A stretch of 5,692 nt of DNA from Lysobacter sp. (lineage in GTDB: Bacteria > Pseudomonadota > Gammaproteobacteria > Xanthomonadales > Xanthomonadaceae). Each line of letters opens with the position of its first letter. Positions within the stretch are counted from its first letter, which is position 1. Positions 1 to 5,267 of the stretch are shown piece by piece. Both the position numbers and the translations under genes were made by a program. The stretch is taken from the NCBI GenBank assembly GCA_030151365.1, contig JASLDW010000117.1:1-5692 (forward strand). The letters run 5' to 3'. The notes beneath the pieces are model-generated. The model ran no database searches, was not told the DNA's origin, and worked only from the letters and a program-made list of their open reading frames with translations.

Positions 1-1124
1 AGATTGTAGCGGGGGTGCTCCACGTATTCGGGAGTGCTGTCTGCGTCGATCCACTTTCGTGGTCCGAAAACGATCGAGCCTAGATCGTGGGGGATAGTAT
101 CCCAACTGTAGTATTTCTTTCGATGGTGGAGAACTTCGCGATCCACCCAGAGATCACGGATCTTCCACCAGGAATGATCTCTTATCTTCGAGGGGACCAG
201 CTTTCGAGTGAGCGCTATCCCTCCGGCCACCAGCGCATCTCCTTTCCAGAGGAGGAAATATCCTGCAGCCAGCATGAGTAAAAACGCAGCGAGCGAAACA
301 AGTCCAGCCTCTCGAGCTGTGGAGGCACCGTTGACCCCCTTCGCTTCCACCATGAGCACGGCTAGTCCAGTGAAAGCCACAGCGTTGAAGAACGAAAAAC
401 TCGCTACGAAAGTAGTCATGCTCCTTTCGATGAACGTGAAGAGGAAGAAGCTGACCGCCGCGATCACTACGAAGTAGAACGAAATATCTGGAACGCTCAT
501 CGCAAAGAGCGGAGGCAGCATGAGGAAAACGATGTGATTAAGCCTAACCTGACGCCGGAGGAGTGGGCTCACATAGGCTGCGAAAAGGAACGCGATAACG
601 ACGCTGAAAGGAGTTGGATAGACGACGGAAAGCACGATGAGAGTCTGTAGTCCGATGCTGCTCGATAGGACCGACCGGCGGAGAAGCTCCCAGCGTTCAG
701 TCCACTCCGGCCAGCGGATCACGAAGCAGTAGGTAGCTACGATGAGAATGCTAGTGGCCACAGTCATGAGATCCTCCTGCCAGTTTCCACCGTTGAGCTT
801 CGCGTCCCACGGGAGTGGATTGTAGAAGTCTCGAATTTTCACGATGTTACTGAGGGTGAGTGGATACCAGTAGCTGTGGCGAACCACTGTGATTGCTCCC
901 ATCCCGAGGAAGATACTCCAGCGGGCTGCAACCATGTAGGGGTTCGTGTTCCTATAGCTCGAGGCGAGCCAGAGGTTAAAGAAGCAGAGGATGAGGGCAG
1001 CTGGAAGATCGCCGAAGAGCGGAGCGAGGATCCAGCCTGCCGCAGCGTACTGGGCTAGCCCGATGGCGATGCCGGTTAGCCACTGCTTGCGGCGGAGAGA
1101 TAGGTACACGGTTCTAGATATCAC
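1..1124 (-). CDS. Polytopic membrane protein, C-terminus cut by window edge
   Basis: An open frame of 374 codons runs off the left edge with no stop. I see about nine or ten hydrophobic segments, roughly at residues 15-34, 36-54, 66-82, 119-136, 154-170, 172-189, 197-210, 213-232, 237-259 and 272-293. A hydrophilic, aromatic- and charge-rich tail follows from about 305 (HSWWKIRDLWVDRE, then HHRKKYYSWD), probably cytoplasmic. A loop at about 90-118 (DFYNPLPWD) is the longest between helices. I do not recognise the family, and no transporter, ATPase or protease motif is visible. It is the sixth gene of the operon, 30 nt after the acidic small protein. The GTG at 1124 is chosen because the first helix begins about 15 residues later, but no Shine-Dalgarno site precedes it. 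TTG at 1130 or GTG at 1109 are alternatives. The frame is the same as the upstream gene, separated from it only by that gene's TGA. That a membrane protein is encoded is secure; its function is unknown. Confidence 0.85.
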   Translation of the reverse strand, partial: MISRTVYLSLRRKQWLTGIAIGLAQYAAAGWILAPLFGDLPAALILCFFNLWLASSYRNTNPYMVAARWSIFLGMGAITVVRHSYWYPLTLSNIVKIRDFYNPLPWDAKLNGGNWQEDLMTVATSILIVATYCFVIRWPEWTERWELLRRSVLSSSIGLQTLIVLSVVYPTPFSVVIAFLFAAYVSPLLRRQVRLNHIVFLMLPPLFAMSVPDISFYFVVIAAVSFFLFTFIERSMTTFVASFSFFNAVAFTGLAVLMVEAKGVNGASTAREAGLVSLAAFLLMLAAGYFLLWKGDALVAGGIALTRKLVPSKIRDHSWWKIRDLWVDREVLHHRKKYYSWDTIPHDLGSIVFGPRKWIDADSTPEYVEHPRYN

Positions 1125-1154
1125 CGGCAAAGGCTGGAGAGCTAGAAGCTTAGC

Positions 1155-1448
1155 TCATTCGTCCTCTTCGAGGTCGCTATCTTCTTCGTCGTTTTCTTCC
1201 CGATAGCCGGAGATGGTCGGGTAGAGGGCTGGGCTACCGATGATAGCGCCGAGCACTTCCCGCAGGATCCCACTGTCTTGCGGAACGGGTCCAGCGGGAC
1301 CACTCATCTTCCCCCGGACGTAGCCCATCACGGCAGCCTCTTTCACCAGCAGTAGCTCCCGCTCGCTGAATGTGGAGGCCAGCTCCTCGATTTCCCGGAG
1401 ATAAGCCTCATCCCTGAGCTTGAAGTAGGTCATTAATTTTTCGTCCAC
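1155..1448 (-). CDS. Small hypothetical protein with acidic C-terminal tail (97 aa)
   Basis: Unrecognised protein of 97 residues. Residues 1-45 look helical and amphipathic, rich in Glu, Leu and Arg (LREIEELASTF, SERELLLVKEAAVMGY). A Gly/Pro-rich linker follows at about 48-58 and a second short helix at 60-70 (ILREVLGAIIG). The last 15 or so residues are almost all Asp/Glu (EENDEEDSDLEEDE). The GTG at 1448 is preferred because GGAGG at 1460-1456 lies 7 nt upstream. It overlaps the previous gene by 16 nt. The ATG at 1433 overlaps that gene's TAA by one base (TAATG) and would give 92 residues by coupling. The acidic tail could contact a basic partner or the basic C-termini of the paralogs upstream, which is inference. 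No enzyme motif is visible. Confidence 0.8.
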   Translation of the reverse strand: MDEKLMTYFKLRDEAYLREIEELASTFSERELLLVKEAAVMGYVRGKMSGPAGPVPQDSGILREVLGAIIGSPALYPTISGYREENDEEDSDLEEDE

Positions 1449-2080
1449 GGCGTGTCCTCCAGTATGAGTCCAAGTTTTCGAGCTCGCCGGCGTATGCTTC
1501 CGACTTGTTTCTTTTCTTCGATGGCCACCTGAGCCTCGAGCTCAGCCACGGCACCCCAGAACTCGAGTTCCAAATTAGCGGCTTCGATGTAACGTTCCCA
1601 GTCGGTGAGGTCCGAGAAGAATCCGAGGGCATCCCGAAAGAAATCAGCGCTCGAGAGGTCTTTCCAGAGGAACTCCTTCCCCACTTTAGCGATTAATCCA
1701 GTCTCCTGCTCTGGGTCCTCCACTGTCAGCTGCCAGGGTCTTTCGGCTACGACAGCCAGTGGCCCCGCCTTGTCCGGAAGGAACGATAGGTTAGCTTCCT
1801 GAGTCTGGTAGCATCGGGAACAGGAGATGAGCGAGTAGGTTTTTCCACTCGTCGGGAACGAGGTTCTGTCGAGATAGAGTTCAGCTTCACAGCACTGGCT
1901 CTCCCAGTAAGCCTCCAGGCCATAGACATCGAGTGCCGCCACCCGGGAGCTACGCTCAAGCCTGGGTACGGCGGCCAAAAACAGTCGAAAATCACCAGCC
2001 CTGAATTCCGCGTCCGACTGGATGATAGGAAGTTTTCGCTTCCAGGGGAGGCCGGCGAGCTTGTGGACTGTCACAGACAC
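1433..2080 (-). CDS. Paralog D: CC/CxxC-containing hypothetical protein (215 aa)
   Basis: Fourth of four tandem diverged paralogs; family not recognised. The N-terminal half carries the putative metal site: C63-C64, then C87-S-R-C90 with 22 residues between the pairs. The C-terminal half is predicted helical and carries the family signature SDLTDWERYIEAANL (about 156-170, W161, E166). A Glu/Lys/Arg-rich helix follows, ending in RRRARKLGLILED. Its C-terminal third resembles paralog B most closely (TDWE-x-x-IEA and LED near the end). The GTG at 2080 is supported by GGAGG at 2092-2088, 7 nt upstream. It overlaps the previous gene by 10 nt. A second GTG at 2074 makes a GTGA overlap but is too far from that Shine-Dalgarno site. 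Four cysteines in a CC-x22-CxxC layout fit a zinc-ribbon-like fold, but metal binding is inferred. Confidence 0.85.
   Translation of the reverse strand: MSVTVHKLAGLPWKRKLPIIQSDAEFRAGDFRLFLAAVPRLERSSRVAALDVYGLEAYWESQCCEAELYLDRTSFPTSGKTYSLISCSRCYQTQEANLSFLPDKAGPLAVVAERPWQLTVEDPEQETGLIAKVGKEFLWKDLSSADFFRDALGFFSDLTDWERYIEAANLELEFWGAVAELEAQVAIEEKKQVGSIRRRARKLGLILEDTPWTKN
1456..1460 (-). promoter_or_regulatory. Shine-Dalgarno site deciding the GTG start of the 97-aa gene
   Basis: GGAGG stands 7 nt before the GTG at 1448, inside the 3' end of the paralog D gene. This spacing equals that of paralog D and favours GTG 1448 over the stop-overlapping ATG at 1433, although both may be used. Confidence 0.65.
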
Positions 2081-2772
2081 GGGACTCCCTCCCCCGTGTA
2101 GCTAACGGTGAATCCAGCCCGAGCTGCTCTCCGATTAGCCCTAGTTCGCAGCGATACCTCCCGAAGCTCAAGCACCTTAGCTACAGCTGTGAGAGACTCC
2201 TCCAGAGCTACCGCGAGCCTGGCCGATTCTATGGCGGTATCCCAGGGAGTTAAGTCTAGGACGTGGCCAACGAGCTTTTCCGCCAGTTTTGCTACCTCCC
2301 TACGGCCTATCTCTGGCTTAGCTCCAAGCTCAAGAATCACGCCCCTAGGGCGAGCTGGAGCGAGCCCAAACCAGCGTTTTTTACCCACTGACCCCTGGAG
2401 AAAAGCCAGATGGCGGAGAAAAGTCTGAGATAGAATATTATAGCTATTGTAATCTAGAAGCTCCTGGAACGAGACAGAGCTGTCGGCGAACTCCGCAGGC
2501 ACGGTTCGGCAACGGCCACAGATAAGAGGATAGAGAACATCCTCTTCACCTTCGAAAAGCACCCTAACGGGAAAGCCACAGCATAGGCTAAGTAGATTCA
2601 CTTGGAGTTCATGGAAAGGGACCCCTCTGATCGACGTTGCCTCCACTTCGAAGTTGAGCGGGAATCCTCCCACTGTGATCCCGCTAAGGCAGCTAAACGA
2701 CTCTAGCCTCCGGCCGCTAAAGGGAGCGCCCATTAGCTCTTCCGGGGATCCGTAGGATCGCTGCGTGCTCAC
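2071..2772 (-). CDS. Paralog C: CC/CxxC-containing hypothetical protein (233 aa)
   Basis: Third paralog and the longest. Residues 32-39 (ITVGGFPL) match the LTVAGFPL stretch of paralog A, and a FHEL segment (53-56) matches A's HYEL. The cysteine sites are C64-C65 and C85-G-R-C88. The C-terminal signature is present in altered form, LDLTPWDTAIESARL (about 172-186, W177, E182), followed by a basic stretch RTRANRRAARAGF (209-221). This equals the RRRARKLGL end of paralog D. It differs from its siblings in its middle region (about 105-150), which is basic and aromatic, and in a C-terminal extension ending in GVPCL. The GTG at 2772 shares a 4-nt GTGA overlap with the previous stop and has only a weak purine-rich stretch upstream, so translation is probably coupled. 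Function unknown. Confidence 0.85.
   Translation of the reverse strand: MSTQRSYGSPEELMGAPFSGRRLESFSCLSGITVGGFPLNFEVEATSIRGVPFHELQVNLLSLCCGFPVRVLFEGEEDVLYPLICGRCRTVPAEFADSSVSFQELLDYNSYNILSQTFLRHLAFLQGSVGKKRWFGLAPARPRGVILELGAKPEIGRREVAKLAEKLVGHVLDLTPWDTAIESARLAVALEESLTAVAKVLELREVSLRTRANRRAARAGFTVSYTGEGVPCL
2088..2092 (-). promoter_or_regulatory. Shine-Dalgarno site deciding the GTG start of paralog D
   Basis: GGAGG stands 7 nt before the GTG at 2080, inside the 3' end of the paralog C gene. It favours this GTG over the in-frame GTG at 2074, which would be 13 nt away. Confidence 0.7.
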
Positions 2773-3422
2773 TGTGCGCCCGCCGACTGATCTTCCAATT
2801 TGAAGCCCATCTTTTGGAGCGCTTTAGAGTTCTGATTGTGGATGAGATGTTCCTGAGTTCTAGCTTCGAGCTCTATTTTGCCGACTGTACCCCGAAAGCC
2901 CACATTGAGCTTACCGGCTTCGATGATCTTCTCCCAGTCGGTCTGATCGCTGAATACTTCGAGCATCCCCTTGAAATAGGCTCCAGTATTAACTACAGCT
3001 GGCCAGAGGAAGCGCTCCCGAAGATCGATGGACTTATCGGCATCCGCCGGGGAGGATTTCACAGCCCTGTTTTCGAACGGTCTAACGGATAGCGCCGAAA
3101 AGGGGTTGAGGGAGGTCCGAAAGAAGCTGGAAACTACGTCCCCCTCGTAGGTCCCCAGGTTCCCGGCTATTGGTTTGCTACAGCGGAGGCAGGAGAGTGC
3201 TTTCAGTTCGATGCTATCTCTGGCCGACGAGGGGCTATAGCCGAACTTAGGGTCGACCATCACACCACAGCAAGCTGAAGTCGGATAAACAGATATTCTG
3301 TAGTACTGAAAATCGGCTATAGCCATCGGAATAGCCTCGATTGCTAACTTCTGGCGGCCTACCGTGAGGACAGCGCTAGCAGCAAGTTCTGGGAGATTTT
3401 TGCGGCGACTGAAGATGCTCAT
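2769..3422 (-). CDS. Paralog B: CC/CxxC-containing hypothetical protein (217 aa)
   Basis: Second paralog. Residues 26-32 (LAIEAIP) occupy the place of the LTVAGFP stretch in paralog A. The putative metal ligands are C51-C52 and C78-L-R-C81, with 25 residues between pairs. The C-terminal signature SDQTDWEKIIEAGKL (about 158-172, W163, E168) is the clearest of the four. It continues into a helical region rich in Glu and Gln and ends in KMGFKLED, as in paralog D. The ATG at 3422 overlaps the preceding TGA (ATGA). No Shine-Dalgarno site is visible, so initiation probably depends on ribosomes finishing paralog A. No signal peptide or membrane segment is seen, so a cytoplasmic protein is expected. 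Function unknown. Confidence 0.85.
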   Translation of the reverse strand: MSIFSRRKNLPELAASAVLTVGRQKLAIEAIPMAIADFQYYRISVYPTSACCGVMVDPKFGYSPSSARDSIELKALSCLRCSKPIAGNLGTYEGDVVSSFFRTSLNPFSALSVRPFENRAVKSSPADADKSIDLRERFLWPAVVNTGAYFKGMLEVFSDQTDWEKIIEAGKLNVGFRGTVGKIELEARTQEHLIHNQNSKALQKMGFKLEDQSAGAQ

Positions 3423-4045
3423 GGAGATATTATCTCGTCGTAAGACACCCCGTGGGCGGTTCGCTCCTGGAACGACGTCTCGGAGTAAAAGAGCTCAAGC
3501 TTCTCCCGGAACTCAGCGGTGAGTTTTCCAGCCTCGATCGCCACATCCCACTCTGTTTTTCCAGTGAGCACTGTGAGAGCCTTGACGAAGAAACCGTTTT
3601 GCTCTAGGTCGGCCCATCGGTAGGGTATACTGGGGAGGAGCTTTTCTCGAGCTCGACTAGAGAAGCTCGAGTCTAATGGAAGTTCTCGCCGGCCGAACGT
3701 TCTAAACTGGACGGGATCAGGGAAAGCCATGAGAAGATCCCCTGGAACCACTCTCGTTGAATTCCACTCTACCTTAGTCCCGCATTTCACACAGGTCACA
3801 AAGTAGAAAGACTCTCCGTTCGGACCACTAGTGAGAGCCCGCTTGAGGGCTAAAGTCTTCAGGGGGTGGCACGGTGAAGCGAGGAAACACTCGAGCTCGT
3901 AGTGCTGGAATCCGTTCTTATTCTGGGGAAGAGCGTTCACCATCAGCGGGAATCCAGCCACCGTGAGCTTCGTGTCACCGTGGAGAACCGGCAGAGGATG
4001 GGAAAAGAACGAAATTTTAGGCTTCTTTACGATGGAAATGCGCAC
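3419..4045 (-). CDS. Paralog A: first operon gene, CH/CxxC hypothetical protein (208 aa)
   Basis: First gene of the operon. Residues 27-34 (LTVAGFPL) and 48-51 (HYEL) define the N-terminal family blocks. The metal-site pair is C59-H60 instead of CC, followed by C85-V-K-C88. A Cys/His exchange at a zinc ligand is chemically conservative and supports metal binding by the whole family. The C-terminal signature appears as LTGKTEWDVAIEAGKL (about 160-175, W166, E171). It lacks the basic end seen in paralogs C and D and stops soon after the helical region. The GTG at 4045 is set by an AAGGAGG Shine-Dalgarno site 5-6 nt upstream, the best in the window. A promoter lies 24 nt upstream of the start. 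Function unknown. Confidence 0.87.
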   Translation of the reverse strand: MRISIVKKPKISFFSHPLPVLHGDTKLTVAGFPLMVNALPQNKNGFQHYELECFLASPCHPLKTLALKRALTSGPNGESFYFVTCVKCGTKVEWNSTRVVPGDLLMAFPDPVQFRTFGRRELPLDSSFSSRAREKLLPSIPYRWADLEQNGFFVKALTVLTGKTEWDVAIEAGKLTAEFREKLELFYSETSFQERTAHGVSYDEIISP

Positions 4046-4050
4046 TGTCG

Positions 4051-4058
4051 TCCTCCTT
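4051..4058 (-). promoter_or_regulatory. Strong Shine-Dalgarno site of the paralog operon
   Basis: On the minus strand the sequence reads AAGGAGGA, then CGACA, then the GTG start at 4045. This near-perfect match to the anti-Shine-Dalgarno sequence decides the GTG start of paralog A. It contrasts with the three leaderless-type genes to the right. Confidence 0.85.
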
Positions 4059-4068
4059 AGTTAACTCT

Positions 4069-4096
4069 ATGGTATCAAGCCTGGAGCACTGAGCAA
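4069..4096 (-). promoter_or_regulatory. Promoter of the six-gene paralog operon
   Basis: A -10-like TACCAT lies at 4074-4069 and a -35-like TTGCTC at 4096-4091, with a 16-nt spacer. A start near 4062 would give a leader of about 17 nt holding the Shine-Dalgarno site. The same TACCATAG and TTGCTC elements recur in front of nadD, which argues that both are genuine and perhaps read by the same sigma factor. The start site is inferred. Confidence 0.6.
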
Positions 4097-4108
4097 ACAG
4101 AGAATCGT

Positions 4109-4130
4109 CCTGGGCGGCCGTTCACCCAGG
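4109..4130. repeat. Inverted repeat CCTGGG...CCCAGG upstream of operon promoter
   Basis: A 6-bp perfect inverted repeat with a 10-nt centre lies 12 nt upstream of the predicted -35 box of the paralog operon. It could be an operator or a weak hairpin. With no second copy in view, the call is tentative. Confidence 0.25.
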
Positions 4131-4182
4131 AAGGTCGAATCACACCGCTGTAACTTGCAAACGTCTTGGATCGTGCTCTACG

Positions 4183-4238
4183 GCACCTCCATAGGCAGCT
4201 ACGGCCACACCGTTGGTGTGGCCGTAGCTGGAAGGTGC
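4183..4238 (-). terminator. Long hairpin downstream of nadD, probable terminator without U-tract
   Basis: CAGCTACGGCCACACC (4196-4211) and its exact complement (4215-4230) form a 16-bp perfect stem with a 3-nt loop. An outer GCACCT/AGGTGC pair (4183-4188 with 4233-4238) can extend it after an internal loop. It begins 26 nt after the nadD stop and before the operon promoter, the expected place for a terminator. Neither strand has a run of Ts after the stem. U-less hairpin terminators are proposed in Actinobacteria, so the assignment is reasonable but not certain. A protein-binding dyad or a small RNA hairpin are alternatives. Confidence 0.6.
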
Positions 4239-4256
4239 TTTGGGGAAGCAGGCGAT

Positions 4257-4844
4257 TCAGCAGTAGAGTTTGTGCTTTCCGATGAACTGTACCACACCGT
4301 CGGAGACCAAGTACCAAATCGGTTCGCCGTTCCGGCAGCGATCACGGATCTCAGTGCTCGAGATGCTTAGAGCGGGCACCTCCACGAAGCTCACTCGGCC
4401 GGCCGGAAAAGCTGCTCCAGCGTCGGCAGGAAGCTTGTAGCCAGGTCGAGTGCAGCCCACGAAGTGGGCTAGATCGTAGAGCCCTTCCGCGTTCTCCCAG
4501 TCAGGTATCTCTGCGATCACGTCGGCGCCAGTGATGAAGTAAAGCTCATCGTTCGGATGCTCGAGCTGGAGGTCTCGGAGGGTGTCAACCGTGTACGTCG
4601 GCTTATCCCGATCGATATCCACTCGACTCACCGTGAAGGTAGGGTTGCTGGCTGTGGCTACGATCGCCATCAGGTAGCGATCCTCAGCGGGGGCTATTTT
4701 CTTGTCGAGCTTGTGGCTAGGAGCGCCAGCTGGAACGAAAACTACCCCGTCAAGCCCGAGCTTAGCCTGCACTTCGCTGGCTGCCACCAGGTGGCCGTGG
4801 TGGATCGGGTCGAACGTTCCACCCATGATTCCAAGTTTACCCAT
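4257..4844 (-). CDS. nadD: Nicotinate-nucleotide adenylyltransferase (NadD), 195 aa
   Basis: NadD transfers AMP from ATP to nicotinate mononucleotide, giving deamido-NAD, the penultimate step of NAD synthesis shared by de novo and Preiss-Handler routes. It is a cytoplasmic Rossmann-fold nucleotidyltransferase. Visible motifs are GGTFDPIHHGHL at 8-19, holding the HxGH ATP-binding element (H15, H18), and ISSTEIRDR at 161-169, the second nucleotide-binding motif. EDRYLM, SRVDIDR and WYLVSDGVVQF are stretches I recall from actinobacterial NadD. Length is normal and both catalytic motifs are intact, so it should be active. The ATG at 4844 is preferred over the in-frame GTG at 4859: it puts MGKLGIMGG at the N-terminus and lies 7 nt after a -10 box, predicting leaderless mRNA. 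Chromosomal actinobacterial nadD usually sits near rsfS, proA or obgE. None is here, which suggests an acquired or phage-borne copy. Confidence 0.95.
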   Translation of the reverse strand: MGKLGIMGGTFDPIHHGHLVAASEVQAKLGLDGVVFVPAGAPSHKLDKKIAPAEDRYLMAIVATASNPTFTVSRVDIDRDKPTYTVDTLRDLQLEHPNDELYFITGADVIAEIPDWENAEGLYDLAHFVGCTRPGYKLPADAGAAFPAGRVSFVEVPALSISSTEIRDRCRNGEPIWYLVSDGVVQFIGKHKLYC

Positions 4845-4850
4845 GGAACT

Positions 4851-4880
4851 ATGGTACACCCGCCGCTACGAATCGAGCAA
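4851..4880 (-). promoter_or_regulatory. Leaderless-type promoter of nadD
   Basis: TACCAT at 4856-4851 ends 6 nt before the ATG at 4844, so transcription would begin at the A of the start codon. TTGCTC at 4880-4875 is a candidate -35 with an 18-nt spacer. No Shine-Dalgarno site precedes the ATG. The stretch GTGTACCATAGTTCCATGG nearly repeats the one in front of the 107-residue gene. Confidence 0.65.
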
Positions 4881-4904
4881 CTGGAGGCGAGTGGCTTCGG
4901 ATAC

Positions 4905-5228
4905 TCAGCCGGGGAATGCTGCAGCTGCGGCCGAAGTGACGGGAACAGCGGCAGCGACCGGCTCGAGCTCTACGGCGTCCGCCATCTTAGCTGCGGGAAC
5001 GACCGGCTCGAGGTAGGCCGCGTCGATCGGGAAGATTCGGCCGAGGGCGTCCTTAACCTCCACGTAGCCACACATGAGATACTCGCCGGTGTCGTGGACG
5101 GTGTAGATGCCGGAGGTAGCGCCGTGGAGCTGATGGCTCTCGCCACCTCGGTACTGGACTTGGTCTCCCCTGCGAAGGACGTAGCCCGAAAAGAACTCCA
5201 TGAAGTCGATCTTATCGCTGTCAGCCAT
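4905..5228 (-). CDS. Small protein with possible SH3-like domain and Ala/Pro tail (107 aa)
   Basis: Residues about 18-76 have the alternating pattern of a small beta-barrel: LRRGDQVQYRGG, then a Gly-rich turn, then GYVEVKDALGRIFPIDAAYLEPV. This looks like an SH3- or KOW-like fold, but no specific family is recognised. Residues 77-107 are low-complexity, rich in Ala, Val and Pro (VAAAVPVTSAAAAAFPG), probably a flexible tail. There is no signal peptide or membrane helix, so a cytoplasmic protein is expected. The ATG at 5228 is preferred over an in-frame GTG at 5261, because a -10 box sits 7 nt upstream of it and the extra residues would be encoded by the promoter itself. It has its own promoter, 39 nt after the lipoprotein gene, and is followed by the nadD promoter. 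Function unknown. Confidence 0.8.
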   Translation of the reverse strand: MADSDKIDFMEFFSGYVLRRGDQVQYRGGESHQLHGATSGIYTVHDTGEYLMCGYVEVKDALGRIFPIDAAYLEPVVPAAKMADAVELEPVAAAVPVTSAAAAAFPG

Positions 5229-5234
5229 GGAACC

Positions 5235-5263
5235 ATAGTACACCGAATCTTTCGGTGACACAA
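5235..5263 (-). promoter_or_regulatory. Leaderless-type promoter of the 107-aa gene
   Basis: TACTAT at 5240-5235 ends 6 nt before the ATG at 5228. TTGTGT at 5263-5258 is a candidate -35 with a 17-nt spacer. The spacer is filled end to end by an inverted repeat. The last 20 bases up to and including CCATGG match the nadD promoter except at two positions. Confidence 0.65.
5241..5257. repeat. 17-bp perfect dyad inside promoter spacer: operator or short terminator
   Basis: On the minus strand CACCGAA-AGA-TTCGGTG forms a 7-bp perfect stem with a 3-nt centre. It exactly occupies the interval between the predicted -35 and -10 boxes of the 107-aa gene. It is also 10 nt downstream of the lipoprotein stop. 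It could therefore be a repressor or activator site, a short hairpin ending the lipoprotein transcript, or both. No T-run follows, which slightly favours the operator reading. Confidence 0.5.
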
Positions 5264-5267
5264 TAGG

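Noticed and set aside
87..477. Two plus-strand frames opposite the membrane protein
   Set aside because: They mirror the long continuous minus frame with clear transmembrane segments, have no ribosome-binding site and show no domain.
2108..2428. 106-codon plus-strand frame within paralog C
   Set aside because: Rich in Ala, Ser, Arg and Leu as expected of an antisense shadow, and paralog C has family evidence on the other strand.
3424..3436. Short palindrome GAGATA-T-TATCTC at the A/B gene junction
   Set aside because: The one-base centre cannot form an RNA hairpin, and the palindrome is part of the last codons of paralog A; I see no second copy.
4075..4317. 80-codon minus frame spanning the end of nadD and the intergenic gap
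   Set aside because: It overlaps nadD, runs through the terminator hairpin and has an Arg/Cys-rich composition unlike any neighbour.
4845..4859. Upstream GTG start for nadD adding five residues
   Set aside because: The added codons lie within the -10 box and there is no Shine-Dalgarno site; ATG 4844 fits the leaderless promoter and the usual NadD N-terminus.
4557..5258. 233-codon open frame on the plus strand opposite nadD and the 107-aa gene
   Set aside because: It is antisense to nadD, which has unmistakable family motifs, and crosses two genes and their promoters. Its translation is biased and shows no domain, so it is a shadow.
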